A stretch of 64,000 nucleotides of DNA, taken from contig NZ_CP076024.1 in the NCBI RefSeq assembly GCF_022788635.1, positions 744,001 to 808,000 on the forward strand, read 5' to 3'. A program made the translations under genes and the position numbers. The notes under the pieces are model-generated. The model saw only the letters and a program-made list of their open reading frames with translations. It did not search any database and was not told the origin of the DNA. Source of the DNA: Methylobacter sp. S3L5C (GTDB lineage Bacteria > Pseudomonadota > Gammaproteobacteria > Methylococcales > Methylomonadaceae). Positions 1-8,174 of this stretch are shown in pieces. How positions within the stretch are numbered: the stretch's first letter is position 1; the number at the start of each line of letters is the position of its first letter.

Positions 1-84
1 GCGTGTTGACCATTACGATTCCAAAGACATAGTTTTATACAATAATCAGTAGCAATAATAACTGACCTGTTTAACGGAATAATT

Positions 85-726
85 ATGAAAAATCAAACTA
101 AACACTACGTAATACTGGGTTTTTTTACACTATTAATTATTTTAATACCCCTAACCAAAGGTTTTTCGGAAGATTTGCAACCTCCACAACAAGTTATACA
201 AAGTGTTTCGGAACAATTAAAACAAAAACTACAAGACAAAGTTTTTACCAGAAATTTTGCTCAAGTTACCCAATTTGTTAATGGCGTTATTGATCCACAT
301 ACGGATTTTAACAAAATCGCACCATTAGTTCTAGGAAAGCACTGGAAAACAGCAACCACTGACGAGCAGGCGCGTTTTAAACATGAATTTCAAATATTAT
401 TGGTAAGAACCTATTCCAGGGCCTTTGTGGAGTACAACAATTGGTCAATGACTTTATTACCTCTTGAAACATCAACTGAACCCACAAAAACTATCGTAAA
501 AACCAAGGTTATGCAACCCGGGCAACAACCTATTGATGTAAATTACCGAATGTTACTGAGTAAAGGTGAATGGAAAGTTTACGACATTATGATTGATGGT
601 GTCAGTTTGGTAACTAACTACCGAGCTACCTTTAGCGACGAAATTCAAACTAAAGGCTCACTAAACGCTGTTATTGATGCGCTGGTTAAACGTAATACTG
701 AGGCACTTGCAGCAAAAGACTCTTAA
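85..726 (+). CDS. mlaC: MlaC-family phospholipid-binding periplasmic protein
   Basis: Product of 213 residues, the usual MlaC length, with an N-terminal hydrophobic export segment (about residues 8-27). The body matches the MlaC/Ttg2D family: an N-terminal helix rich in Gln/Lys, the 'FNKIAPLVLGKHW' stretch, 'LVRTYSRAF', and the C-terminal 'YRMLLSKGEWKVYDIMIDGVS' region with its V-DI-(I/V)-(D/E)GVS signature. In known Mla systems this protein ferries phospholipids between the outer-membrane MlaA complex and the inner-membrane MlaFEDB transporter. The mlaFED genes would be expected just upstream, outside the window. The usual downstream STAS gene mlaB is absent; an insertion sequence begins 6 bp after the stop codon. 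Confidence 0.9.
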   Translation: MKNQTKHYVILGFFTLLIILIPLTKGFSEDLQPPQQVIQSVSEQLKQKLQDKVFTRNFAQVTQFVNGVIDPHTDFNKIAPLVLGKHWKTATTDEQARFKHEFQILLVRTYSRAFVEYNNWSMTLLPLETSTEPTKTIVKTKVMQPGQQPIDVNYRMLLSKGEWKVYDIMIDGVSLVTNYRATFSDEIQTKGSLNAVIDALVKRNTEALAAKDS

Positions 727-732
727 AAATAG

Positions 733-1723
733 AAATGTGAATTAAGAGCTGAATAGAAGCCAGAACACTAGTTGGACTAGAATATTGGGAAAGACACGAC
801 TCCCCCCAACCTATAGGCAACCAATGAACTGGCAAGAGCAATTAATAACAACTTATCTTTATGTATGCAAGTACTATCAGAATAACCTTTGGGTTTATAG
901 TCAGCGCATGTCGAATTATTGAGACCTGAGTTTTATCGATGAAGAAGTTATAGCGTTCTACCTATTTGGGGTCATTGATAAAAATAGAGAACTAAAAAAG
1001 ATCTATGGTTATGCCGAGCGTCATTTGCGCGAATGGTTTCCGAAATTGCCCGGTTACACCGCTTTTGTGCAACGACTAAATAAAGTGGCTGATGTTTTCG
1101 CGCCATTGCTGGAAATCATTCAGCAAGAGCAAGAAGCAAAAAATCAAGGACAAGTCTGGTTGATAGATTCTTTTCCGGTGGCGCTGGCCAAGCAAGGACA
1201 CAAGTTTAAAGCGCGCGTAGCAAGCGAGTTAGCCGATGCAGGTTATTGTTCAACCAAAAAATTATACTATTATGGGGTTCGGGTTCATATCGTCGGGCGT
1301 CGCCAAGCGGGTACATTGCCTAACACTGAATATATTGGTGTAACGGGAGCAAGTTGCCATGATGGGACAGTATTTAATCAGATTAAGCCTGAATTGAATA
1401 ACAACGCGCTTTATGGCGACAAGGCCTATCACCGATCCGATGCAAAAGAAGTCAGAGAGGCTCAAAACCTGACGGTATTAACGCCGGTGAAAAAACAAAA
1501 AGGCCAAACGTATTTGGAGCCACAGGATCAATGGTTATCGACGGTCATTTCTCGTGTCCGACAACCCATTGAAACCTTATTCGGCTGGATTGAGCAACAA
1601 ACCGGCATTGAATGCGCTGGCAAAGTGCGATCATACAACGGTCTAATGGTTCATGTATTTGGCAAGTTGGCCGCCGCCATGTTCTTTTGGAATCATTTAC
1701 GAGTTAGCTCTTAATTCACATTT
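733..1723 (+). mobile_element. IS982-like insertion sequence, decayed
   Basis: The element is bounded by perfect 18-bp inverted repeats: AAATGTGAATTAAGAGCT at 733-750 and its reverse complement at 1706-1723. The right repeat contains the transposase stop codon. Total length is about 991 bp, normal for the IS982 family. No clear target duplication is visible in the flanks. The element lies immediately after mlaC. Its transposase frame carries an internal stop (see the pseudogene entry), so it is probably no longer autonomous. Confidence 0.8.
824..1714 (+). pseudogene. IS982-type transposase interrupted by a TGA
   Basis: Reading from the ATG at 824, the frame encodes a transposase N-terminus (MNWQEQLITTYLY...), meets an in-frame TGA at 920-922, then continues uninterrupted to 1714. 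The only intact remainder is a 229-residue stretch that would need a TTG start at 1025. It contains the DDE-type landmarks 'LIDSFPV', 'LYGDKAYH' and 'IETLFGWIEQ', and ends with 'GLMVHVFGKLAAAMFFWN', typical of IS982-family proteins. The residues just after the stop (DLSFIDEEVIAFYLFG) fit the family, so the stop looks like a point mutation rather than a wrong frame. Confidence 0.8.
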
Positions 1724-1764
1724 AAATTATCGATTTTGAATTTTTTAAATGATAAAAACTAACT

Positions 1765-2105
1765 GTGATCACTAAATACGAGACATTTAACCACCAATTA
1801 AAAAATATCATCCATACCTCAATACTTTTTTGGGCATGGGCATCATTTTATCATTAATGGGTTTTATTTTAGCGGGGGTTGAAGGCATTTTATGGTCAGT
1901 AGTTTTAGGTGTTCTTATACTGGTGATTAGCCCAAACCTGCCACCACCTTTTATCTTTTCTCTAATAGGCGGTAGATTACTATTTGCAGATGATGCTCCA
2001 GTGCTTTATCAAATAACACAGAAACTCGCTGCTCGTGCTCACTTAACTACAGAACCGGCACTTTACTACTTACCCGGACACATGATGTATGGACTATCGA
2101 ACTAA
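1765..2105 (+). pseudogene. Broken M48/HtpX-like metalloprotease fragment
   Basis: Residues encoded at about 1830-2105 resemble the N-terminal part of membrane M48 (HtpX-like) peptidases: two hydrophobic segments, then 'ISPNLPPPF', 'YQITQKLAARA' and 'PALYYLPGHMM', which corresponds to the conserved 'LYY(V/L)PS..(L)NAFA' region. The start seems to lie in another frame: a GTG at 1765 begins VITKYETFNHQLKNIIH and joins the second frame near the T-run at 1825-1832, implying a one-base frameshift. The fragment stops before the HExxH catalytic site. It lies 42 bp after the IS982-like element. Peptidase identity is moderately sure; that it is broken is clear. Confidence 0.6.
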
Positions 2106-2200
2106 AACAACCGAACCAAAATACCTTGATAGCTCTTTAAAAAACAAAGGTGTAAACATTTAAATACGCCTTAATTATTAACACCGCACTGGAGATTAAA

Positions 2201-2494
2201 ATGCTTAACTATTTGTTTAAAGGGCTGTTTGTTTTCGTCTTTAGTGTATCCGTTACTTTTGCCGGAAATCAAACCACGCTTGATAATCATCGGGGGGCGA
2301 TGCTTTATGAGAATCATTGTCTGGAATGTCACACCCAGCAAATACATTGGCGAGACAAGAAAATGGTTACCGACTGGAAAAGCTTGATAACCGAAGTAAA
2401 TCGCTGGCAATATATTTCCGGACTTGAATGGAGTAAGCATGATGTCGAGGCGGTCAGTCGTTATTTGAACAACAGGTACTATCATTATCCTTAG
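2201..2494 (+). CDS. Small periplasmic c-type cytochrome
   Basis: A 97-residue protein with a signal peptide (about residues 1-21, ending near 'VTFAG') and one haem-binding CxxCH motif, 'CLECH', at about residues 41-45. The following 'VNRWQYISGLEWSKHDVEAVSRYLNNRYYH' resembles the C-terminal helix of small mono-haem cytochromes. No downstream Met ligand is obvious, so the sixth ligand is unclear. A Shine-Dalgarno-like GGAG lies just before the ATG. It stands alone between a broken peptidase gene and a long non-coding stretch. It is likely a periplasmic electron carrier; the partner is unknown. Confidence 0.75.
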   Translation: MLNYLFKGLFVFVFSVSVTFAGNQTTLDNHRGAMLYENHCLECHTQQIHWRDKKMVTDWKSLITEVNRWQYISGLEWSKHDVEAVSRYLNNRYYHYP

Positions 2495-3033
2495 GCAATT
2501 TCCTACGAAGAATATACCCAAGTCGCTGATCTTTTTATTCATTGTCTGCATTGCCAAATAGTTATGTAGCCAGCTACGCGCCTGTTTTTCGGCCTCGGCA
2601 ACTGCTCCTGCGTCTCTTAAGGAGCCTGTTGTTGGTACTCTAACTCCTGCATAATCCACAGGGATGTGGTGAAGGCAGGGTTTGCAGGAGCAAATATCTG
2701 TCCTTGCAGTTGTTGAAAATGAAAAAAATCCTGCGCCATTTGGGTCTATTCATTTTTGGATATCTACTAAACAGCTACTTAATCTGTATCTGTACGGCCA
2801 ATAATTTTCACTCTCTACCGGGAGACTTCGAATGATTCCTGTAGTTATCAAAACTTGTAAACCTCCCGGAAAAACCTGACTATACTCATTTGATCTACTG
2901 CAAAACATAAATATCAGGGCTCTGTTTATGCAGATGTGTCATGCTCATTTGTTTACTTTCCCCAGCATCTGGAACACCATCTTTAAAAGACTCTATAATT
3001 ATTTTTGTAGATTATCACTGAGGAATTGCTGTA
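2495..3033. other. Long intergenic region with one possible tiny ORF
   Basis: No recognisable gene. An ATG at 2719 opens a 38-codon frame to 2835 (MKKILRHLGLFIFGYLLNSY...), which looks like a short signal or membrane peptide, but it has no homology I recognise and only weak support. A long minus-strand frame covering 2171-2659 overlaps the cytochrome gene antisense and is not taken as a gene. Confidence 0.35.
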
Positions 3034-4032
3034 ATGAGATTTCTTGATCTAACTATTTTTCTGATGTTATGGCTTATTGCTACCAAAACGGCATCCGCGA
3101 CAACCTACAATCTCCCTGAAAACCCGGATAATAATGTTATATCTCAATATCCGGATAATACCGTTTTTATAAGAGCCAAGCAGGACGAAACATTATTGGA
3201 CATCGCCTTGCGATTTTCGCTGGGACAAATGGAAATCGTTCATCTGAATCAAAAAGTTGATCGTTGGCTGGTAAAAAAAGGCGAAGTTGTGCGTTTGGCT
3301 AACCGGCGAATTCTTCCTGATACGCCACATAAAGACATCGTCTTAAACCTGTCTGAATATCGTCTCTACTATTATCCAAACGCTCAACCAGATATGCCTG
3401 CTCAGGTTATGTCATATGCTACCGGAATAGGCAGACAGGATTGGAGAACACCGTTGGGCTATACCAGGGTCTCAAAAAAAGAGAGAAATCCCAGTTGGTA
3501 TCCTCCTGAATCGATACGACGCGAACATGCCAGAAACGACGATCCATTGCCTCGAGTTGTACCTCCAGGCCCTCACAATCCGTTAGGTGCTTATGCCCTG
3601 CATTTGGCTTTACGCGGCTACCTGATACATGGCACCGATATCGACAAGATTTACGGTATCGGGATGCAAATTACGCACGGCTGTGTACGCATGTACCCGA
3701 ATGATATTGAAGAGTTATATTATAGGGTAGGCGTCGGCACGCCGGTTTATATCGTCAAACAACCTATCAAAGTAGGATGGCTGAACAATAAGCTTTACAT
3801 CGAAGCGCATCCTGATCTGGACGGTGTAAAAATGACTTTTGATCAACGTCATGCAGTCGCATTAAAATTAATCAAAAAAGCGACTCAAGAGGAAACACCT
3901 GCTTTCGATCAGCAAGCCCTTAACCAGGCCTTGCAAACGTTGGATGGAGATCCTGTACCCATTTTACAAAAGGCTGTTTCTCAAGAAACAGCTCCCATAG
4001 AATTCGACAACTACACCACACCTTATCAATAG
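3034..4032 (+). CDS. L,D-transpeptidase (YkuD domain, ErfK/YbiS type)
   Basis: 332 residues with a signal peptide (about 1-22, ending 'ASA'), a LysM-like segment at about 40-92 (QDETLLDIALRF...VVRLANRRI), and a YkuD catalytic domain at about 100-240. The catalytic signature is visible: His199 in 'LIHGTD' and 'HGCVRM' at 215-220 with the nucleophile Cys217. Such enzymes act in the periplasm, forming 3-3 peptidoglycan cross-links or attaching proteins to peptidoglycan. The C-terminal tail (about 260-332) is Gln/Ala-rich, as in ErfK/YbiS relatives. The gene stands alone. Which L,D-transpeptidase reaction it performs cannot be told from the sequence. Confidence 0.9.
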   Translation: MRFLDLTIFLMLWLIATKTASATTYNLPENPDNNVISQYPDNTVFIRAKQDETLLDIALRFSLGQMEIVHLNQKVDRWLVKKGEVVRLANRRILPDTPHKDIVLNLSEYRLYYYPNAQPDMPAQVMSYATGIGRQDWRTPLGYTRVSKKERNPSWYPPESIRREHARNDDPLPRVVPPGPHNPLGAYALHLALRGYLIHGTDIDKIYGIGMQITHGCVRMYPNDIEELYYRVGVGTPVYIVKQPIKVGWLNNKLYIEAHPDLDGVKMTFDQRHAVALKLIKKATQEETPAFDQQALNQALQTLDGDPVPILQKAVSQETAPIEFDNYTTPYQ

Positions 4033-4566
4033 CTAATTATTTAGCCACTCATTATCTTTGCCGCTTATATCTGTTTTTTTTGTGATTTAAGCCCTGAAGG
4101 CGGTAAAAGCGCAACCAAATCCCTCCGGTTTTAGTTGTATTTTTACCCATTTTATAAAAAAGTAAATACTTGGCAAGACAGTATTATTAACTTTTTTATA
4201 ATCAAGTTTACCCTTGTTATCAGGACAAGTATCAAAGCCATTTGATAGTTAGAAGTTAACTACTGTAGCCAACAGCAGTCAGGTGATAAGGAGATTTCAA
4301 AACCATTCGAAATTCTTATAAAAAAGGTAAAAATCAATTTTATTGGAACTCCCGACCATACCACTATTTAAGAGCAAATATCCCGGTTAATCGATATTCT
4401 TGATGGATAAAAGGGGTAGATATTCGGTTCTTTTACTGTTATGGTTTAAAGACGGGCAATTAAATAATCGTGTTTTATTAATCACGAATAGTTAATAAAA
4501 TCGCTAAATAAGTGCCTGTGAAATATCCAATACTTTACTTAATTTTAAGAAAAAAAGGAAATTCCC
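4033..4566. other. Intergenic region upstream of the SmbP-like gene
   Basis: No coding frame is supported over 534 bp. The stretch is AT-rich and holds one clear hairpin at 4473-4500. It probably contains the promoter of the SmbP-like gene, but no convincing -35/-10 pair could be fixed by eye. Confidence 0.4.
4473..4500. promoter_or_regulatory. Inverted repeat upstream of the SmbP-like gene
   Basis: TTTTATTAA (4473-4481) and TTAATAAAA (4492-4500) are perfect 9-bp arms around a 10-nt spacer, 66 bp before the start codon. The position suits an operator or a weak hairpin, but no regulator is encoded nearby. The same TTTTATTAA arm opens the 38-bp palindrome at 30154-30191. Confidence 0.35.
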
Positions 4567-5214
4567 TTGATACTCATTAAAATATATAAAAAGATCTTAT
4601 CCGTTACATTCCTGACCGCTGCGACCCTGTTCACAGGAACAGTATCTGCGGCTTACGTCCCATATAAAGGCCCGGCAGTCGTACCAGATAAAGCAATCGA
4701 AAAAGTCGCTGAAAAACCCACGATAACTGAGCCAGCGGAAGTAACCGAAAAAGCGGCTGAAAAATCCACGATAGCTGAACCAACTGAAGTAACCGAAAAA
4801 GCTGCTGAAAAACCCACGGTAGCTGAACCGGCTGAAGTAACCGAAAAAGCTGCTGAAAAACCCACGGCAGCTAAACCGGCTGAAGTAACCGAAAAAGCCG
4901 CTGAAAAATCCACGGCAGTTGAGCCGGCTGAAAAACCTGCAAAAACCCATTCAGTTCAATCACTGGAACATGCAAAATCTGCCGCCATACATGGCAACGC
5001 TGGCCACGCAAGTGTTTTAGCGGAGCATGCAAAGACAGCACTTGAGCACGCACAAAGTGCTGAAAAAATACTGGAAGGTAATCCTAAAATACACATGACA
5101 GAAGCAGTTACACACCTTAATGACGCAATAAAACATGCTGAGATGGATCGTGCTGATGTTGCAACAGAACATATTAACCAAGCGATCACCCACATAACAG
5201 CATCCATTGAATAA
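4567..5214 (+). CDS. SmbP-like His-rich periplasmic metal-binding protein with repeat region
   Basis: 215 residues starting at a TTG preceded by AAAAAAAGGAA, a good ribosome-binding site. A signal peptide spans about 1-28 (ending 'TVSAA'). Residues about 43-125 are a low-complexity linker made of about five copies of a 16-residue unit like EPAEVTEKAAEKPTVA. The C-terminal 80 residues form a helical domain with His at regular spacing (LEHAKSAAIHGNAGH, LAEHAKTALEHA, THLNDAIKHAE, EHINQAITH), matching the small metal-binding protein SmbP first described in Nitrosomonas. It likely binds Cu or other divalent metals in the periplasm. The long repeat linker is unusual, because SmbP itself is only about 10 kDa. 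Confidence 0.75.
   Translation: MILIKIYKKILSVTFLTAATLFTGTVSAAYVPYKGPAVVPDKAIEKVAEKPTITEPAEVTEKAAEKSTIAEPTEVTEKAAEKPTVAEPAEVTEKAAEKPTAAKPAEVTEKAAEKSTAVEPAEKPAKTHSVQSLEHAKSAAIHGNAGHASVLAEHAKTALEHAQSAEKILEGNPKIHMTEAVTHLNDAIKHAEMDRADVATEHINQAITHITASIE
4693..4935 (+). repeat. In-frame 48-bp tandem repeat (about 5 copies)
   Basis: The coding sequence carries about five imperfect copies of a 48-bp unit built around GAAGTAACCGAAAAAGC. Copies differ mainly at third positions and at a few Thr/Ala/Pro codons. It is a coding minisatellite, not a CRISPR: units are contiguous and lack unique spacers. Confidence 0.8.
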
Positions 5215-5263
5215 TGCTGTTTATCTGACTTTAATCAAAAAGGTTGCTCCGCTCCAAAAATGA

Positions 5264-5301
5264 AATACCTGATCGACTCCAGAATGAGTTGATCAGGTAT
5301 T
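5264..5301 (+). terminator. Strong hairpin after the SmbP-like gene
   Basis: Arms AATACCTGATCGACTC (5264-5279) and GAGTTGATCAGGTATT (5286-5301) pair over 16 positions with one G-T pair and a 6-nt loop, 50 bp after the stop codon. A CCCTTCTTG tail follows rather than a pure T-run, so it may be an imperfect terminator or an RNA 3'-end stabiliser. The rest of the 5215-5583 gap holds nothing recognisable. Confidence 0.5.
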
Positions 5302-5583
5302 CCCTTCTTGATTATCCTTTTATTAAATAAAACACTAACGAATTTTTTAGGTTGCAGAGTTATTATCCATCCGCCAATCAATACCCACCCCCCGGTTGAT
5401 TCTAGCGAGCTAAATGTTGGAGGCCATAAAAAAATGGCTAAATATTCAAAAATAAAGCACCAGCAAATCAAAGTCTGAACTAATAAATTTCAACAAACCG
5501 GAAAATCATGAAGCCAATCAGCTCTGATCCAAAACAAAATAGTGCTAAACTGACGGCTTTTTAAACTCATCGTTAAAATTCCC

Positions 5584-6717
5584 TTGCCGCCACTGAGTCT
5601 ATATATTCATATCCCCTGGTGCATTAAAAAATGCCCTTATTGCGACTTTAATTCACATGCGATTAAAGGTGATACTCCCGAAGCGGCCTATATTGACGCG
5701 CTGCTGAATGATTTATCCAAAGACTTACGGCTCTACAATATCACTCACCCTATCAGCAGCATTTTTATTGGTGGCGGAACACCCAGTCTGTTTTCTCCTG
5801 AGTCTATCAATCGCTTGTTACGCGGAATAGAACAACAGGTTGCGTTAAAAACAGATATTGAGATTACCCTTGAAGCCAATCCTGGTACTTTTGAAAGCCA
5901 TAAATTTGCCGAATTCAGAGCCTTGGGAATTAACCGCTTATCTATCGGCATACAAAGTTTTAACGATAAACTGTTAAAAAAACTGGGACGAGTGCACTCG
6001 GCGCACGAAGCCATTATTGCCACTGAAATCGCGCATCAGGCCGGCTTTGAAAATTTTAATCTGGATTTGATGTTTGGCCTGCCCGATTCCAGTCCTGATG
6101 ACAGCAAAACCGATATAGCAACCGCCATCGGCCTGAAACCTACGCATATTTCTTTTTACCAATTAACGTTGGAACCCAATACTTATTTCCATAAATTTCC
6201 GCCGCAATTGCCCAATGATGAGCTTATTTTTAGCATGCAAAAGCACTGCCAAAAACTATTGGCTGATCAGGGTTATCAGCAGTATGAGGTTTCAGCCTAT
6301 AGCCAACTGGGCTTACAGTGTCGGCATAATGTAAATTATTGGCAGTTTGGTGATTATTTAGGCATAGGTGCAGGCGCTCACGGTAAAATAACGCAAACTT
6401 TACCTCAACAAATTATCCGCAGCTTTAAACCCAAAAGTCCGGAACAATATTTAAGTGATACCCATAAACTGGGTGGCTCTGAAGTTATTTCTGTCGCTGA
6501 ACTGCCACTGGAATTTATTATGAATCATTTGCGCCTGAAACAGGGCTTTACTCTGGACACTTATCAAGCAACAACCGGCCTTGATATAACAACACTGGAA
6601 CCGGCGTTATCGGCTTGTCTGAAACAAGAATTGCTTATCCATGAAAATAATCATTATTATTGTTCAGAACAAGGCTGGAATTTTATGGACAACATTTTAG
6701 AAAAATTCATGCCTTGA
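5584..6717 (+). CDS. hemW: Radical SAM HemW (haem chaperone, coproporphyrinogen oxidase-like)
   Basis: 377 residues, standard HemW length. The N-terminus 'LYIHIPWCIKKCPYCDFNSH' carries the radical-SAM cluster motif CX3CX2C (Cys13, Cys17, Cys20). 'IFIGGGTPSLF', 'EITLEANPGTF' and 'INRLSIGIQSFNDKLLKKLGR' are family signatures, followed by the HemN_C-like C-terminal domain. HemW proteins bind haem and are proposed to deliver it to respiratory enzymes. They lack the extra cysteine typical of true HemN oxidases. The start is a TTG (5584) with no strong ribosome-binding site; the sequence after it aligns with usual HemW N-termini, so it is kept. pyrE follows after 42 bp. Confidence 0.92.
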   Translation: MPPLSLYIHIPWCIKKCPYCDFNSHAIKGDTPEAAYIDALLNDLSKDLRLYNITHPISSIFIGGGTPSLFSPESINRLLRGIEQQVALKTDIEITLEANPGTFESHKFAEFRALGINRLSIGIQSFNDKLLKKLGRVHSAHEAIIATEIAHQAGFENFNLDLMFGLPDSSPDDSKTDIATAIGLKPTHISFYQLTLEPNTYFHKFPPQLPNDELIFSMQKHCQKLLADQGYQQYEVSAYSQLGLQCRHNVNYWQFGDYLGIGAGAHGKITQTLPQQIIRSFKPKSPEQYLSDTHKLGGSEVISVAELPLEFIMNHLRLKQGFTLDTYQATTGLDITTLEPALSACLKQELLIHENNHYYCSEQGWNFMDNILEKFMP

Positions 6718-6759
6718 TTTTGCTCAAGGTTCTCTCTACTTTTTACCTTTACTATTAAC

Positions 6760-7395
6760 ATGCTTGATTATCAAAAAGACTTTATCGCCTACGCACTGGA
6801 TTGCGGTGTATTAAAATTTGGCGAGTTCCTGTTAAAGTCAGGACGCACCAGTCCTTATTTTTTCAATACCGGCCTTTTCAATACCGGCGCTCAACTGGGA
6901 AAATTGGGACATTTTTATGCCCAGGCATTGATTCAATCCGACATAAAACCGGATATTCTTTATGGACCGGCCTACAAAGGTATCCCGCTGGTCAGCACGA
7001 CATCTATCGCCTACGCTCAATTAACCGGCAAAGATATTCCCTTTGCTTTCAACCGCAAAGAAGTAAAAGATCATGGCGAAGGCGGCAGTCTGGTCGGTGC
7101 GCCATTGCAAGGCAAGGTTGTTATTTTGGATGACGTGATTACTGCCGGTACATCCGTCAGAGAGTCGGTAGAAATAATAAAGCATGCAGGCGCGATTCCT
7201 GCAGGCGTCTTAATTGCGCTGGATCGCCAGGAAAAGGGCCTCAACGACAGTTCCGCTATTCAGGAAGTTCAGGAGCGTTTTAACATGCCGGTTGTTGCCA
7301 TCATTACTTTGGCAAATATTATTGCTTATTTAACAGCCCAGTCTAGCGATCAGCTTAACGCTATCCAAGACTATCAAAATCGTTACGGCATTTAA
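6760..7395 (+). CDS. pyrE: Orotate phosphoribosyltransferase
   Basis: 211 residues, typical PyrE length. The PRPP-binding signature 'VVILDDVITAGTSVRES' lies at about 120-136, and 'YGPAYKGIPL' (about 68-77) and 'FNRKEVKDHGEGG' (about 97-109) supply the active-site Lys residues and flexible loop. It converts orotate and PRPP to OMP in pyrimidine synthesis. It probably shares a transcript with hemW. A duplicated 'FNTG' (about residues 35-42) is a small local repeat. Confidence 0.95.
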   Translation: MLDYQKDFIAYALDCGVLKFGEFLLKSGRTSPYFFNTGLFNTGAQLGKLGHFYAQALIQSDIKPDILYGPAYKGIPLVSTTSIAYAQLTGKDIPFAFNRKEVKDHGEGGSLVGAPLQGKVVILDDVITAGTSVRESVEIIKHAGAIPAGVLIALDRQEKGLNDSSAIQEVQERFNMPVVAIITLANIIAYLTAQSSDQLNAIQDYQNRYGI

Positions 7396-7403
7396 ACAGC
7401 TTA

Positions 7404-7420
7404 TCATTTTAGGGTATTCG
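7404..7420. repeat. 17-bp motif shared with the end of the eCIS locus
   Basis: TCATTTTAGGGTATTCG lies 8 bp after the pyrE stop. An identical 17-mer is found at 59494-59510, 3 bp after the last eCIS gene. The flanks are unrelated, so it behaves as a short dispersed element found just after stop codons. Confidence 0.6.
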
Positions 7421-7440
7421 GATTTTACTGTTGAAACGTC

Positions 7441-7472
7441 ATGTTGGGCAACATCTTTTCGTTGCCCAACAT
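7441..7472. repeat. Dispersed-type hairpin (12-bp arms)
   Basis: ATGTTGGGCAAC (7441-7452) and GTTGCCCAACAT (7461-7472) pair perfectly around an 8-nt loop. It lies between convergent pyrE and the methyltransferase gene, and may act as a bidirectional transcript end. A second small hairpin (GGGCAC/GTGCCC, 7543-7562) lies between it and the methyltransferase stop. Confidence 0.6.
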
Positions 7473-7600
7473 TCAACGGTCAAAATCAGAATATCGAGAG
7501 ATTTCTTCAATACTATTCGTGCATTTTAACGCGAAAATATAGGGCACGAAAAGCATGTGCCCGACTTGTCTGTTTTTCTTCTTTAGGGTTACAGCTAACT

Positions 7601-8116
7601 TTACTTTATTGCTATGACATTTAAGCTAATAGGAAAGCCATACGGCTTGTAATCGCTTGTGTCATTGAATAACCCAAATGAATCAACTCGGTTAGCATCG
7701 CTAAAACCAGTCCGCCTTAAAAAATCAAACAAAAAGAGCTGGTTCCACCCGAAAAAATGAAAATCATGGGCATCTACTTGCCCCCCGAACATCATCCTCA
7801 TTACATGAAATTTTACATCCTGAGATGCTATTGGATCAATAAATGTGTGACAAAGGATATCTAAGTCAGGAACAGAAATATAAAATTTACCAGATGGCTT
7901 TAAAATTCGCCTTATCCCTTTAAGCGTATCAAAAACTTTGGCCTGAGTAACATGCTCAAATACATGACTTGCATAAACCTCTGAAAAACTATCATCCTCA
8001 AACATACTTAAGTTACTTATATCGCCAATAAAGTCGACACCAGGTTTTTCAAATATATTGAGTATTTTCCAACCTTCTTTAATTGTTTCGCCACCAATAT
8101 GAAGTTTCATCAGCAT
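7601..8116 (-). CDS. Small SAM-dependent methyltransferase
   Basis: 171 residues. Starts 'MKLHIGGETIKEGW' and has 'DFIGDISNLSMFEDDSFSEVYASHVFEHV' (acidic residue and post-II motif of class I methyltransferases), 'GIRRILKPSGKFYISVPDLD' (motif III-like), and a C-terminal sugar- or lipid-type extension. It fits the group of short predicted methyltransferases found in polysaccharide and LPS loci. It is the last gene of the minus-strand run glnE-ilvE-waaF-waaC and starts 58 bp after waaC ends, so a role in modifying LPS core or O-chain is plausible. The substrate cannot be read from the sequence. Confidence 0.75.
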   Translation of the reverse strand: MLMKLHIGGETIKEGWKILNIFEKPGVDFIGDISNLSMFEDDSFSEVYASHVFEHVTQAKVFDTLKGIRRILKPSGKFYISVPDLDILCHTFIDPIASQDVKFHVMRMMFGGQVDAHDFHFFGWNQLFLFDFLRRTGFSDANRVDSFGLFNDTSDYKPYGFPISLNVIAIK

Positions 8117-8174
8117 CCAAATAATTATAAATAAAAGCCACTATGTGATTCATGGCAGGTAACACTATATAAAG

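Noticed and set aside
2171-2659. 162-codon minus-strand frame over the cytochrome gene
   Set aside because: It lies antisense to a gene with a CxxCH motif and a signal peptide, has no recognisable family and mostly low-quality composition.
4693-4935. Possible CRISPR-like array
   Set aside because: Units are contiguous, in-frame and degenerate, with no unique spacers and no cas genes nearby.
4597-4950. Minus-strand repetitive frames opposite the SmbP-like gene
   Set aside because: They are mirror images of the coding repeat on the plus strand and show no protein features.
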